Positions 55,069 through 63,827 of a DNA stretch of 64,000 nt are shown piece by piece (the first letter of the stretch is position 1; the number at the start of each line of letters is the position of its first letter). The DNA lies in the NCBI RefSeq assembly GCF_052114605.1, contig NZ_JBFRFB010000006.1:230555-294554 (forward strand), given 5' to 3'. The notes under the pieces were generated by a model. The model did no database searches and was not told the DNA's origin. It worked only from the letters and a program-made list of their open reading frames with translations. This DNA is from Microvirga sp052114605 (GTDB lineage: Bacteria > Pseudomonadota > Alphaproteobacteria > Rhizobiales > Beijerinckiaceae). The translations under genes were made by a program, and so were the position numbers.

Positions 55069-55642
55069 CCTTTCCCTCGGCTTCGTCGAACAGGTCGGGG
55101 CTGTCGTCCAGGTGATCGACCACGCCGACGAAGGGCAGCTGGCGGTAGGAATGGGCAACGTCCATGCCGTAGCCGACGACGAATACGTCCGGGCAGGTGA
55201 AGCCCACGTAATCGGGCGTGATCTGCACGGCGCGCTTGCCGGGCTTCTCCAGCAGCACCGCCGTGCGCACGCTCTTCGCGCCGCGGGCCATTAACAGGTC
55301 CTTGGCGAAGGTGACCGTGCGGCCCGACTCGAGAATGTCGTCCACGAGCAGCACGTCACGGCCGCGCACATCGCTTTCCACGTCGCGCAGGATGGTGACG
55401 TTGCCGCTGGAGACCGTGCCGTCGAGATAGCTCGACAGGTGCACGAACTCGACCTGCGGCTCCAGGCCCGCCCGGTGCAGGGCGCGGATGAGATCGGCGG
55501 CGAACATGAAGCTGCCCTTCAGCACCGCGACGACGAGCAGGTTTTCCGGCTTGGCTTTCGCGATCTCCTGCGCCAACGCCTCGTTGCGCGTGGCAATGGC
55601 ACTCTCGTCGAACAGGACCCGGATGCGGGGGGAAGCGATCAT
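55058..55642 (-). CDS. hpt: Hypoxanthine phosphoribosyltransferase
   Basis: Purine salvage: hypoxanthine (and guanine) plus PRPP to IMP/GMP. 194 residues with the PRPP loop VLLVDDILESGRT, the flexible-loop LSSYLDG region and the C-terminal DVFVVGYGMDVAHSYRQLPFVG. ATG 55642 is preferred over a TTG three codons upstream. Confidence 0.95.
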   Translation of the reverse strand: MIASPRIRVLFDESAIATRNEALAQEIAKAKPENLLVVAVLKGSFMFAADLIRALHRAGLEPQVEFVHLSSYLDGTVSSGNVTILRDVESDVRGRDVLLVDDILESGRTVTFAKDLLMARGAKSVRTAVLLEKPGKRAVQITPDYVGFTCPDVFVVGYGMDVAHSYRQLPFVGVVDHLDDSPDLFDEAEGKASR

Positions 55643-56001
55643 CGTCGTCAATCCAGAAAAGTGGAAAAGGCTTAAGGCGTCCCCTCTTCACGACCATGGC
55701 CCGCGCGGGAAGTCAAACTTTTCACGAATTTCGCAGAAAATTTGCCGGCGATAGGCCTCTAAGCAACCGCCTCGGTCACGGCTGGGCCTGTCCCGGTCAT
55801 CCCGATTGGGAGGAAACCGCGCTTCACTTCATGCGGCAGCATATGGGCAAGTCGATCGAGGCAAGAGGCCAGAATGAGGGCCAGGCCCTCATTCCGTTGT
55901 GTTATGCTGCGCGTTATCGAGGAGCCTGAGGCTCAAGGAAACCATGTTTCAACATGGCGTTCATTGCCCCGGCAACTTCCTCGCCCCACCGGCTCAGGCC
56001 A
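55643..56001. other. Intergenic region with a perfect 11-bp inverted repeat
   Basis: No gene seen in these 359 bases. GAATGAGGGCC (55872-55882) and GGCCCTCATTC (55884-55894) form a perfect palindrome around one base. It is located 107 bases past the stop of the minus-strand flavoprotein gene, so it could terminate that operon, but it lacks a T run. A GTCCCGGTCATCCCGATTGGGA piece near 55790 recalls the intergenic repeat families. Confidence 0.5.
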
Positions 56002-57531
56002 TCACTCGATTCCGTACCGGCCCGGAGCAATGACGCCATTGGGGTCGAGGGCCTGCTTGACGCCAGAACATGCGTCACGGAACGAGCTCATCGTCTGATC
56101 CATGTGAAACGCGTGATAATCCAGCGGCGCGCGGCCCACGAAGACGCCGCGGCGGGCGACTTCTTCGGACATCTTCCGGTAACACTCATCCGCGCGACGA
56201 CGCTCGTCCTCATCCTCACGGTTGAAGGTCATCACGTGCAGTCCGCGTGCAAACCGAGGACCGCAGACATTCATGACCATGTAGTCGAGGCCGTGATCCT
56301 CATAGATCTTGCGGCACACGCGCTGGAACTCGTTCGCGATCTTCCCGTCCATGGGCGTGCCGGGAAGAAACCACGTATTACCGCCGCCCGGCCGCCATTT
56401 GAGCAGCCCCAGTTCTCCCACGCTGGGAATGCCGGAGAAGGCGTTGATCGCAACCTGCAGCGAGCCGTTTTCCTGAGCCTCCTCGTGGGAAATGTAGCGC
56501 GCCTTGCCCGATTGGCAGAAGAGATCTTTGACGCGTTTGATTTGCGGCTCGATCGCTTCCGCGCTCGGACCATAGAAGGCGCCCGACACGGTCCAGGAAC
56601 CAAGGCCGTGCTTCTCGCGCAAAGCCCTGCGCCCTTCATCCGAAATGGACCGCTTGCCGCCGCTCGCGCGGTATTCGAGACTCTCGCCTTCCGAGCCGCA
56701 CAGATAAATGTCGTTCGCGACCCGGAAGAGCGTGGGCACGAAATTCGACAGCTTCAGGGGACGGCAAAGTTCGATGATCTCCTCGAGGTCGTCATCTTCC
56801 GGAAACGCAAAGTGGAAGGATCGGATCGCAGGCGGACGAGGCAGGAGCCAGACCCCCATCCGTGTCACGATCCCGAAATTGGATTGCGTGAACAGCCCAT
56901 CGAGGATGGGTCCAAAACTGTATTTCGAGGTGTGCCAATTGACGAGATTGTCGCTGTCGAGAGCGCCGTCCCCGGTCCGCAGCACCTCTCCGTTTCCGAG
57001 CACGACCTCCATTCCGCACGCAAACCCGAAGTGATCGAAATACGGCGTGTAGCCTGCGCCCTTATCGAGGGCATTTCCGATCATGCCTCCTTGAGGCGGC
57101 CCGGAGGTGACATCGACCATCAGCTTGTTGCCGCGGCGAACAAGTTCGTCATGCATTGCCTGGTAGGTCACACCCGGCTCGACCACCGCGAAGGCCAGTT
57201 TCTCGTCAACCTCCAGGATCCGGTTCATCCGATGTCCCAGGTCGACGACCACTTGGCCAGCGTGCACGGCAGACCGGCTTCCCAATCCGATATTGTTGCC
57301 GGTGCTGATGGGATAAAGCGGCACATGATGCCGGTTCGCAGCACGAACGATGGTTTGGACGTCCTGTGTCGATGCCGGGTACACCACACCTGCCGGACTT
57401 CTGTCGCCGCCCGGCATCGTGTTCTCGCCGTAGCGCCGAAGAGTCTCGGGGTTGCGGTTGACGCCCGCTGGACCGAGCGCCGATTCAATCTCGGAAAAGA
57501 ATGGCTCGATCCGTGCTTCCTGTATGCGCAT
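56002..57531 (-). CDS. VAO-type FAD-linked oxidoreductase, 4-cresol dehydrogenase/vanillyl-alcohol oxidase-like
   Basis: 509 residues. FAD-binding (PCMH-type) domain about 45-230 with VVYPASTQDVQTIVRAANRH and the phosphate-binding PISTGNNIGLGSRSAV; substrate/cap domain about 235-500 resembling the 4-cresol dehydrogenase flavoprotein; C-terminal DPNGVIAPGRYGIE with the conserved active-site Arg. Enzymes of this group oxidise para-alkylphenols, vanillyl alcohol or eugenol; the substrate here is unknown. It starts 29 bases after the GlcF-like gene and is preceded by GGAGG. Known p-cresol dehydrogenases pair with a cytochrome c; here the neighbour is an iron-sulfur protein instead. Confidence 0.85.
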   Translation of the reverse strand: MRIQEARIEPFFSEIESALGPAGVNRNPETLRRYGENTMPGGDRSPAGVVYPASTQDVQTIVRAANRHHVPLYPISTGNNIGLGSRSAVHAGQVVVDLGHRMNRILEVDEKLAFAVVEPGVTYQAMHDELVRRGNKLMVDVTSGPPQGGMIGNALDKGAGYTPYFDHFGFACGMEVVLGNGEVLRTGDGALDSDNLVNWHTSKYSFGPILDGLFTQSNFGIVTRMGVWLLPRPPAIRSFHFAFPEDDDLEEIIELCRPLKLSNFVPTLFRVANDIYLCGSEGESLEYRASGGKRSISDEGRRALREKHGLGSWTVSGAFYGPSAEAIEPQIKRVKDLFCQSGKARYISHEEAQENGSLQVAINAFSGIPSVGELGLLKWRPGGGNTWFLPGTPMDGKIANEFQRVCRKIYEDHGLDYMVMNVCGPRFARGLHVMTFNREDEDERRRADECYRKMSEEVARRGVFVGRAPLDYHAFHMDQTMSSFRDACSGVKQALDPNGVIAPGRYGIE

Positions 57532-57560
57532 TATTGCCTCCGCTTTTTAGTTGTTCCCGA

Positions 57561-58949
57561 TCACCAGACCCCGACATCATTGGCGGCGCCTTCACCATCG
57601 CCGACGGCGGGATTATCTGAATTTGACGCTTCGATAGGGGCTTCTGGTTCTCGCAGCGCGATCCCTGCCAAGGCAGGCGGGCAAGGGCCGCCCGTGGCCC
57701 AATCGAGCAACTCGACGGTGTGAAGAACGGGGCGGCCGAGATACTGCCCGATCTGCATCATGCAACCGATGTTGCCGGTCGCGACGATATCGGGATCGGT
57801 GCTCTCAATGTGATCCGCTTTCCGCTGTCCCAGCTTCGCAGCCATGTCCGGCTGGAGCAGGTTATAGGTGCCCGCCGAACCGCAGCAGAAGTGCTTTTCA
57901 GGAACATCCATGACCTGGAAGCCCGCAGCGGCGAGCAACTCCCTGGGTTGGCGTGTCACCTTTTGCCCGTGCTGCATCGAGCAGGGGTCATGGTACGTAA
58001 TGCGGTAAGCCTTGGGTGTTACGGGAGGCAGCAAATCCAGGTCGTTGAGCACTTCGCTGACGTCGCGGGCGAGTGCCGCGACACGCCGCGCGGGCTCCGC
58101 CATCTCAGGGTCTCTTGCGAAAAGATGGCCGTAATCCTTCACGGTCGTCCCGCAGCCGGAAGCATTGACGACGATAGCATCCAGGCCCTCGTTTTCGATT
58201 TCCCTGGTCCAGGCCGCAATCGCCGAGCGAGCCGACGCACGCGCATCAGCCTCTCGCCCCATATGAAGTGTCAGGGATCCGCAGCAGCCGACCCCTGGCG
58301 ATACGATGACGTCGCAGCCATGACGCTGCAGCAGACGGATCGTCGCTCGATTGATGTTGCCGTTCAAAACCTGTTGTGCGCAGCCCGCGAGAAGGGCGAC
58401 CCTTTTGCGGCGCTCTCCTTCGGCCCGATACACGGCCGGAGCCAAAATATCCGTCTCGAAGCGCCCTGCCGCAGGCGCCATGCCGATCGAGGCCCGGAGT
58501 CTTGCCGGCACCATCGACGGCAGGGCTTTCGCCACGCGCGCGCCCCGGAGGGCCCACTGGAAGCGTCTCGGATAAGGGAGAACATTGGCCAATATGCCTC
58601 GCAGGAGGCGTTCCGACCACGGACGTCGATGGTGCTGCTCGATGTGCACACGGGCATGGTCGATCAGGTGCACGTAGTCGACTTTGACAGCGCAGGTTGT
58701 CATGCAAGACAGGCACGAAAGGCAGCGGTCGAGGTGATGCACCGTTTTGGGATCCGGCTTTCCCCCCTTCTCAAGCATCTCGCGGATCAGATCGATCCGC
58801 CCCCGGGGGGAGTCGTTCTCGTCGCGGGTGAGCACATAGGTCGGACATGTGTTGGTGCAGAAACCGTAATGGACACAGGTCTCAAGGATCTGGTTCGCCT
58901 CGGCAATCGCCGGATCCGCCAATTGGGTCGTGCTGAAATTGGTCCGCAT
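57561..58949 (-). CDS. GlcF-like iron-sulfur (heterodisulfide reductase/glycolate oxidase Fe-S subunit) protein
   Basis: 462 residues. N-terminal ferredoxin-like part with two cluster motifs: CVHYGFCTNTCP (about 27-38) and CLSCLSCMTTC (about 79-89). In ordinary GlcF the first reads C-x2-C-x2-C-x3-CP; here the second Cys is Tyr (codon TAC), while the second motif is complete. Two CCG domains follow, with GCCGSLTLHMG and FCCGSAGTYNL. The family passes electrons from a flavoprotein to the quinone pool. First gene of a two-gene unit with the VAO-type flavoprotein, divergent from an AraC regulator. The C-terminal 25 residues are acidic and non-conserved looking. Confidence 0.85.
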   Translation of the reverse strand: MRTNFSTTQLADPAIAEANQILETCVHYGFCTNTCPTYVLTRDENDSPRGRIDLIREMLEKGGKPDPKTVHHLDRCLSCLSCMTTCAVKVDYVHLIDHARVHIEQHHRRPWSERLLRGILANVLPYPRRFQWALRGARVAKALPSMVPARLRASIGMAPAAGRFETDILAPAVYRAEGERRKRVALLAGCAQQVLNGNINRATIRLLQRHGCDVIVSPGVGCCGSLTLHMGREADARASARSAIAAWTREIENEGLDAIVVNASGCGTTVKDYGHLFARDPEMAEPARRVAALARDVSEVLNDLDLLPPVTPKAYRITYHDPCSMQHGQKVTRQPRELLAAAGFQVMDVPEKHFCCGSAGTYNLLQPDMAAKLGQRKADHIESTDPDIVATGNIGCMMQIGQYLGRPVLHTVELLDWATGGPCPPALAGIALREPEAPIEASNSDNPAVGDGEGAANDVGVW

Positions 58950-59052
58950 GGAGAGTTGTCCCCTCTCAGGAAGCCTTGCTCGGTCCGCCCCGCTCGACCG
59001 ATGGAGGCCAGGGGACGAAACAAGAGCCTAAGGAAGGGCCACGGCTCCCGTC

Positions 59053-59090
59053 TTGGCTGAGAGTGCAATTGCATTTGGCTGAGAGCGCAA
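59053..59090. promoter_or_regulatory. Two direct repeats, candidate AraC-regulator operator
   Basis: TTGGCTGAGAGTGCAA (59053-59068) and TTGGCTGAGAGCGCAA (59075-59090), 15 of 16 identical, offset 22 bases (about two helical turns) in the same orientation. They lie between the GlcF-like start (58949) and the AraC-type start (59156). Paired direct half-sites on one DNA face are the normal target of AraC-family dimers. Confidence 0.75.
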
Positions 59091-59155
59091 CTCTGTGTAT
59101 TCTCGCCACTCAAGTGTCCAACGAACCCCTTTTCTTCATAGAAGGAGTGCAGGGC

Positions 59156-60097
59156 GTGGCGGCCAGGACTTGGTCGACTGAGACAGTCCAGACCAGCGAG
59201 AGCTTCTCGTTCTGGCACGAGGCCGTCTGCCAATCCATCCTCAACGTCTCGATTGAAGCCCCCTCCGAGAACTTCCGGGCCGATATCGTCAGCCAGAGCG
59301 TCGATAGCCTTCGCTTCGCATGCTTTTCGGCATCCGGGCATATGATCGTCCGGAACAAGTCCCACATCGCGAGGTCGTCCGAGGACCACTACCTCATCAG
59401 CTTTCAAAGCCATGGGCAGAGCCAGATGTCCCAGGCCGGCACTTCGTTCGTCCTTGAAGCCGGAGAAATCGCCGTCCTCGATGGCCAGCAGCCGTTCCAG
59501 GTCGGCTTCCCAACGGCGGTGCAGCGGGTTCTCGCGGTGATTCCCCGCAAATCACTCGATACGCGCGCGCCCTGGCTTCGCAGGGCACCCATCACCAAGA
59601 TCGGCTCGAACTCTTTCTATGCTGATCTCGCCCGGCGGCACCTGCTCCAGCTTGCGGGTTCGAGCGAGGGGCTAGGCCTCAGCGAAGCGTCCCTGCTCAC
59701 GGAGAATCTCTGCAATCTTCTGGCATTGGCCACGGCGCAGGATCCTGCGTCGCAGGCCCGGCCTCTGGAGATTCAGGTGGAGGAGGTGCTCGCATTCTGC
59801 CGTCGCCACCTGTCGGACCCGGAGCTGTCACCCCGCATGATCGCCGCTCATTGTCGGATGTCCGTTCGGACGGTCCATTCGCGTTTTGAGCGGATCGGCC
59901 AAACCTTCGGCCGCTGGCTGATCGACAATCGGCTCGAGGCGTGCCAACGCGATCTTCGGGACCCGCGCCTGACGGCCTCCAGCGTCTCCGAGATCGCCTA
60001 TCGGTGGGGCTTCAGCGACCTGTCGCACTTCAACAAGGCGTTTCGGCTGAAGTTCGGCATGACGCCTCGGGAATGGCGTGCTCGCGCAGTCGTATAA
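59156..60097 (+). CDS. AraC family transcriptional regulator
   Basis: 313 residues from GTG 59156, which has AAGGAG eight bases upstream; the frame is open further up but that stretch contains the direct repeats. N-terminal AraC_binding_2-type cupin domain (about 10-190; FSFWHEAVC and HYLISFQSHGQSQMSQAG) and C-terminal double helix-turn-helix (about 210-312) with SPRMIAAHCRMSVRTVHSRF and SVSEIAYRWGFSDLSHFNKAFR. Regulators of this type usually activate a neighbouring catabolic operon in response to an aromatic or similar compound; the divergent flavoprotein/Fe-S pair is the obvious target. Confidence 0.88.
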   Translation: MAARTWSTETVQTSESFSFWHEAVCQSILNVSIEAPSENFRADIVSQSVDSLRFACFSASGHMIVRNKSHIARSSEDHYLISFQSHGQSQMSQAGTSFVLEAGEIAVLDGQQPFQVGFPTAVQRVLAVIPRKSLDTRAPWLRRAPITKIGSNSFYADLARRHLLQLAGSSEGLGLSEASLLTENLCNLLALATAQDPASQARPLEIQVEEVLAFCRRHLSDPELSPRMIAAHCRMSVRTVHSRFERIGQTFGRWLIDNRLEACQRDLRDPRLTASSVSEIAYRWGFSDLSHFNKAFRLKFGMTPREWRARAVV

Positions 60098-60375
60098 GCC
60101 CCAATTCGCTGGGGATGCGAGCGTGAACGGAGCGATCACCTGACGGGCAATACATCGTTCGCACTTTCGCTGATGGGATGGCCCCGACCGTGCCGGCCGA
60201 GCGCCCCTCTAGAGGGTGCCCGGCACAAGGCCTGAGTCAGCCCAAACACCGCTCCGGCAATACGCAACACCAAGGCCGCTGCAGAAGCCGCGCACCTATC
60301 CGGACATTATGCGGCATCTTAAATTTCGGTTTGTCGTGTATTAGGTTAGGAATTACCAACCTGGTATGCACAAAC

Positions 60376-61449
60376 TTGCCCTACGACATCCCTGAACTGA
60401 TCGAGCAGATCTATCGTGCCTCGACCGAGCCTGATCTCTGGCCCGATATCTGCCGTATGCTTTCGGATGAGCTCAAAGCGAATACGGCCCTGCTGCCGCA
60501 TGACCTCGACAACATCAGGCTCATCGGCACTCCGATCAGCCACGGATATGATCCATATTACGTGGATATTTGCGGCCACTTTCATGGTGACAGAAACCCC
60601 TTCATATCGCGGGATTGGCCTCAGCCCGAGGGTTCAGTCGTCCCTATCGAGAGGATCGTCGAGCGAAAGAGTCTTGAAAATACTGAATATTATAACGATT
60701 GGATGCGCCCACAAAGGCTGTCGCATCTTATAGGCTCAAACTTTCAGGTTGGGAGCGGCACGCAGCTTTACATTGCCCTGGCTCGAGACAAAGCCTTCAA
60801 GGACAGCGAGGCTCATCTCCTCGATCAGTTGATCCCTCATCTTCGCCAATCTCTACGAATTGGGGCTCATCTCGATAACCTGTTTTCTCCCAAAGAGAAC
60901 TTTGGGAACAGTCTCGACCACATCAGAGTCGCAGCGGTTTCTGTAGCCCGCGACGGAACGGTCTTGGATACCAATGCGGAGGCCGACCACTTTCTGAAAT
61001 CGAACAACATATTGAATGTCCGTTTCGGGAAAATTCATCTGGCGGGAAGCGGCTCTCTGAATGCGCTTCAAGATGCTCTGCGGAAAGTCGTTGATGGCGG
61101 AGCGGCACAAAATTTGATCTATGCCGGCCAAGACGGCAGCGTACGCATCACCCTACAGCCCATTGCCACGTCCCATATCTGGTTGGGCGATGTTTTGCCA
61201 AGAGCATTGCTGCTCATACATACGCCACGTAAGGACAAGAGCAAGTTCATTGAACTTGCTCGCAGCAATAACCTGACACCCGCTGAAGAGCGCCTGTTCG
61301 GCTTTCTTGCGCAGGGAAGAACGCTTGCGGAATATTCCGAGTCCCATGACGTCAGCCGCAACACGGCAAAGTCGCAGTTACAGGCCGTCTTCCGTAAAAT
61401 GGGAGTATCGCGACAGGCGGATCTCGTCCGCCTTGCCGCCAATGGATAG
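60376..61449 (+). CDS. LuxR-type helix-turn-helix transcriptional regulator
   Basis: 357 residues if TTG 60376 is used. The start is uncertain: no strong ribosome binding site, and the frame is open back to 60178 but that part looks non-coding. The N-terminal two thirds carry no autoinducer-domain signature; a PAS-like segment (about 180-280, VAAVSVARDGTVLDTNAEADHFL) precedes the C-terminal LuxR HTH (about 298-355, LTPAEERLFGFLAQGRTLAEYSESH, then NTAKSQLQAVFRKMGVSRQADLVRL). Codon use is somewhat less GC-biased than in the housekeeping genes. Convergent with the RTX gene, 36 bases apart. Confidence 0.78.
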   Translation: MPYDIPELIEQIYRASTEPDLWPDICRMLSDELKANTALLPHDLDNIRLIGTPISHGYDPYYVDICGHFHGDRNPFISRDWPQPEGSVVPIERIVERKSLENTEYYNDWMRPQRLSHLIGSNFQVGSGTQLYIALARDKAFKDSEAHLLDQLIPHLRQSLRIGAHLDNLFSPKENFGNSLDHIRVAAVSVARDGTVLDTNAEADHFLKSNNILNVRFGKIHLAGSGSLNALQDALRKVVDGGAAQNLIYAGQDGSVRITLQPIATSHIWLGDVLPRALLLIHTPRKDKSKFIELARSNNLTPAEERLFGFLAQGRTLAEYSESHDVSRNTAKSQLQAVFRKMGVSRQADLVRLAANG

Positions 61450-61485
61450 CCTGAAATCCTCAGGACGAAAGCGCGATCACTTCGC

Positions 61486-63696
61486 TCAGATGACGAAGAA
61501 GTCCTTGTAGGTCATCTTGAGGTGCTTGGAGAGCGTGGCGATCTGGATCTGCGCGGCCGCTCCCGTGCCGTCGGCATCGTAGTACAGCGCGCCCGTCTTC
61601 TTGTTATAGATCACGTAATCGTCGCGGTCGTGCGCCTTCGCACCCTGGTAGAACTCGCCCGCCTTGATCACGCCCTTCTTCGCCAGCTTCGCGAACACGC
61701 TCTTCGCCAGGTGGATCGTGTCGTCCGCCACTCTGAAGTCCGCGATCCGATCCTCGTTCGCCTTGTTGACCTTCGACGACTTCGACAGCTTGGTGTCGAA
61801 CACGAAGATGTCCTGGCCAGCCCCGCCCTCCAGCACATCCCTGCCCGCCCCGCCGGAGAGCTTGTCGTTGCCATCCTCTCCCTTGATTCCATCGTCACCG
61901 CCAAGGCCTTGAAGCATGTTGCGTCCAGCATTGCCTTGAATGGCGTTTGCCGTGTCACTTCCGCCGAGAGAGATGGCGGTCACGTCAAGGACATTGTCGG
62001 TCTGCAGGTTCTCGACTTCCGCCGAACGCGTGAGGCTGAAACTCGTGGCTGCTACTACCGTATCGACGCCACCATTGGCACCCTCGATCACCAGATCGCC
62101 TGAATCCACGCGGTAAAGATCGTTTCCGTCCTTTCCCTCCAAGAGGTCGGCGCCGAGCCCTCCGGTGAGTTCATTTTTTCCCGCATTGCCCGTCAAATGA
62201 TCGCCGTGCGACGATCCGATGAGGCCTTCAATGCTTACAAAGCTGTCGCCCTCGGCTTCCCCGCTCGTACCGGCACCAGTCTCGAGACTTGCGGTGACAC
62301 CGCTTTGCGCGCCCTGATAGGAAGCGACATCGAAGCCTGTACCGCCATCAAGGGTATCAGCGCCCAAGCCGCCATTGAGCTCATCCGATCCCGCATTGCC
62401 ATAGAGCCGATCGCCGCCACCGATGCCGCTGAGGCGATCGTTCAAACCGGTGCCGACGAAGTTATCGCTGCTGCCCGTGCCAACCCAATCGAGCGGATCG
62501 ATGCGGGGGTCCAGAAGTTGAGCAGCGCTGTACGGATTTTTGAACGAATCGTTGCTCGTCCAGGTAATGATCAGGCGCCCATCCGGCAATGCAGCCAGTT
62601 CAAAGTTTTCCAGCCCATCCCAGTATTTTCCGCTCACGACAGTGTATTCGTCACTGTCGTGATGGCCGAATTTGTCGAACGTGACGACGCGAATGGAGCC
62701 CACGCGGCCGGATGAAGGTCCATCGAGGCCCAGCATGTCCTGATACGCGACGGCAAAACCGCCGTTGGGCAGGGCCGTGACAGAAGGCCAGCGCTGGTAG
62801 TCCCGCTCCGTAATGTTGATCTGGAAATCATCACCGGCAGCTGCACCATCTGCGCTGTAGATACGTCCGCGGATCGAATAGCCCGACCCATCGCCTAAAG
62901 CCGGAGATTTTTCGGTATAGGCGACGATGAACCGTCCATCGGCGAGCACAGCAACGCTAGGCCGGAAAGCTTGGCTTCCCACGTCGTCATTGATCGCAAA
63001 GCCAGCGCTGTCGACCAGTGTCCCATCCGGTCGATAGATATAACCGCGAATGGAGGAGCCTGGGGCGCTTGTGATGACAACGCAATTGCCGTTCTTCAGG
63101 GTAGCCAGGCTCTCCGGCGTTCCGGCCTCGATGGGAACGACGCCTCCGATAGCGGTCCCGCTAGCATCGTATCGTTGAAGTCCCGTGGAAACGGTCGTTT
63201 CATCCCAAGCTGAGTAACTGAGGACGAAGCTGCCATCGTTCAGAGCCGTCAGCACGGAATGGGATTTATCCGGCCCCGCCAACGGAGCGGATTGCGCCGG
63301 TCTGCCCACGCCCGAAGCATCGAATGCTCGGAAATACACATCCGAATTCAGCTCTTGTCCAACAAATCCAGCTTTCGTCCAAGAGACGGCGAAGCCGCCA
63401 TTCGCCAGAGCGACGACATCCGGATCGCTGTTGTAGATCGCATTTTCACCGGCGTTCGACGATCTATCGACGATGACCTCGGAACCGAGCTTTTCACCAT
63501 TGGCATAGAACCGTTGAGCATGAATGGTGGAAATCACCGTCTGCTCGCCGGTCTCCGGATCAGTGTCGATCGTGACGTCCTCGCCCCAGACGAAAACGAA
63601 AGTGCCATCCTTGAGCACAGCCGTTGCACTGTTGGAAGACAATGTGCCCGTGGCGTTGAGCTTGAAGAACGGAGCGACTGGGACGGGGGTTGCCAT
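61486..63696 (-). CDS. RTX-type calcium-binding protein with N-terminal seven-repeat propeller-like region
   Basis: 736 residues, no N-terminal signal. Residues about 15-395 hold seven repeats of the form L-x-[DN]-G-x-F-x-[VI]-x-[WY] (LKDGTFVFVW, LANGGFAVSW, LNDGSFVLSY, LKNGNCVVIT, LADGRFIVAY, LPNGGFAVAY, LPDGRLIITW), suggesting a seven-bladed beta propeller. Next come three clusters of GGxGxD-type nonapeptides (about 412-460, 497-540 and 590-640), the Ca2+-binding beta roll. The C-terminal 100 residues end in YKDFFVI, an acidic residue followed by hydrophobics as in type I secretion signals. It is probably exported by a type I system, but no ABC exporter is in the window. GGATC stands before the ATG. 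Confidence 0.88.
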   Translation of the reverse strand: MATPVPVAPFFKLNATGTLSSNSATAVLKDGTFVFVWGEDVTIDTDPETGEQTVISTIHAQRFYANGEKLGSEVIVDRSSNAGENAIYNSDPDVVALANGGFAVSWTKAGFVGQELNSDVYFRAFDASGVGRPAQSAPLAGPDKSHSVLTALNDGSFVLSYSAWDETTVSTGLQRYDASGTAIGGVVPIEAGTPESLATLKNGNCVVITSAPGSSIRGYIYRPDGTLVDSAGFAINDDVGSQAFRPSVAVLADGRFIVAYTEKSPALGDGSGYSIRGRIYSADGAAAGDDFQINITERDYQRWPSVTALPNGGFAVAYQDMLGLDGPSSGRVGSIRVVTFDKFGHHDSDEYTVVSGKYWDGLENFELAALPDGRLIITWTSNDSFKNPYSAAQLLDPRIDPLDWVGTGSSDNFVGTGLNDRLSGIGGGDRLYGNAGSDELNGGLGADTLDGGTGFDVASYQGAQSGVTASLETGAGTSGEAEGDSFVSIEGLIGSSHGDHLTGNAGKNELTGGLGADLLEGKDGNDLYRVDSGDLVIEGANGGVDTVVAATSFSLTRSAEVENLQTDNVLDVTAISLGGSDTANAIQGNAGRNMLQGLGGDDGIKGEDGNDKLSGGAGRDVLEGGAGQDIFVFDTKLSKSSKVNKANEDRIADFRVADDTIHLAKSVFAKLAKKGVIKAGEFYQGAKAHDRDDYVIYNKKTGALYYDADGTGAAAQIQIATLSKHLKMTYKDFFVI

Positions 63697-63827
63697 AGCT
63701 TGATCCTTTGAGTGGGCCGACTTATCGGCCCACGTGAGCTTGGCTGTATCTTAAAGACAAATGATCTGGACGCTCCTCTATGAACAGACAGGTTTTTCTA
63801 CATAGACAGGGATGTTGATCACTCCGC

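Noticed and set aside
55954..57723. 589-codon open frame opposite the VAO-type flavoprotein
   Set aside because: The minus-strand frame has FAD-binding motifs and a good ribosome binding site; the plus-strand frame has no motif.
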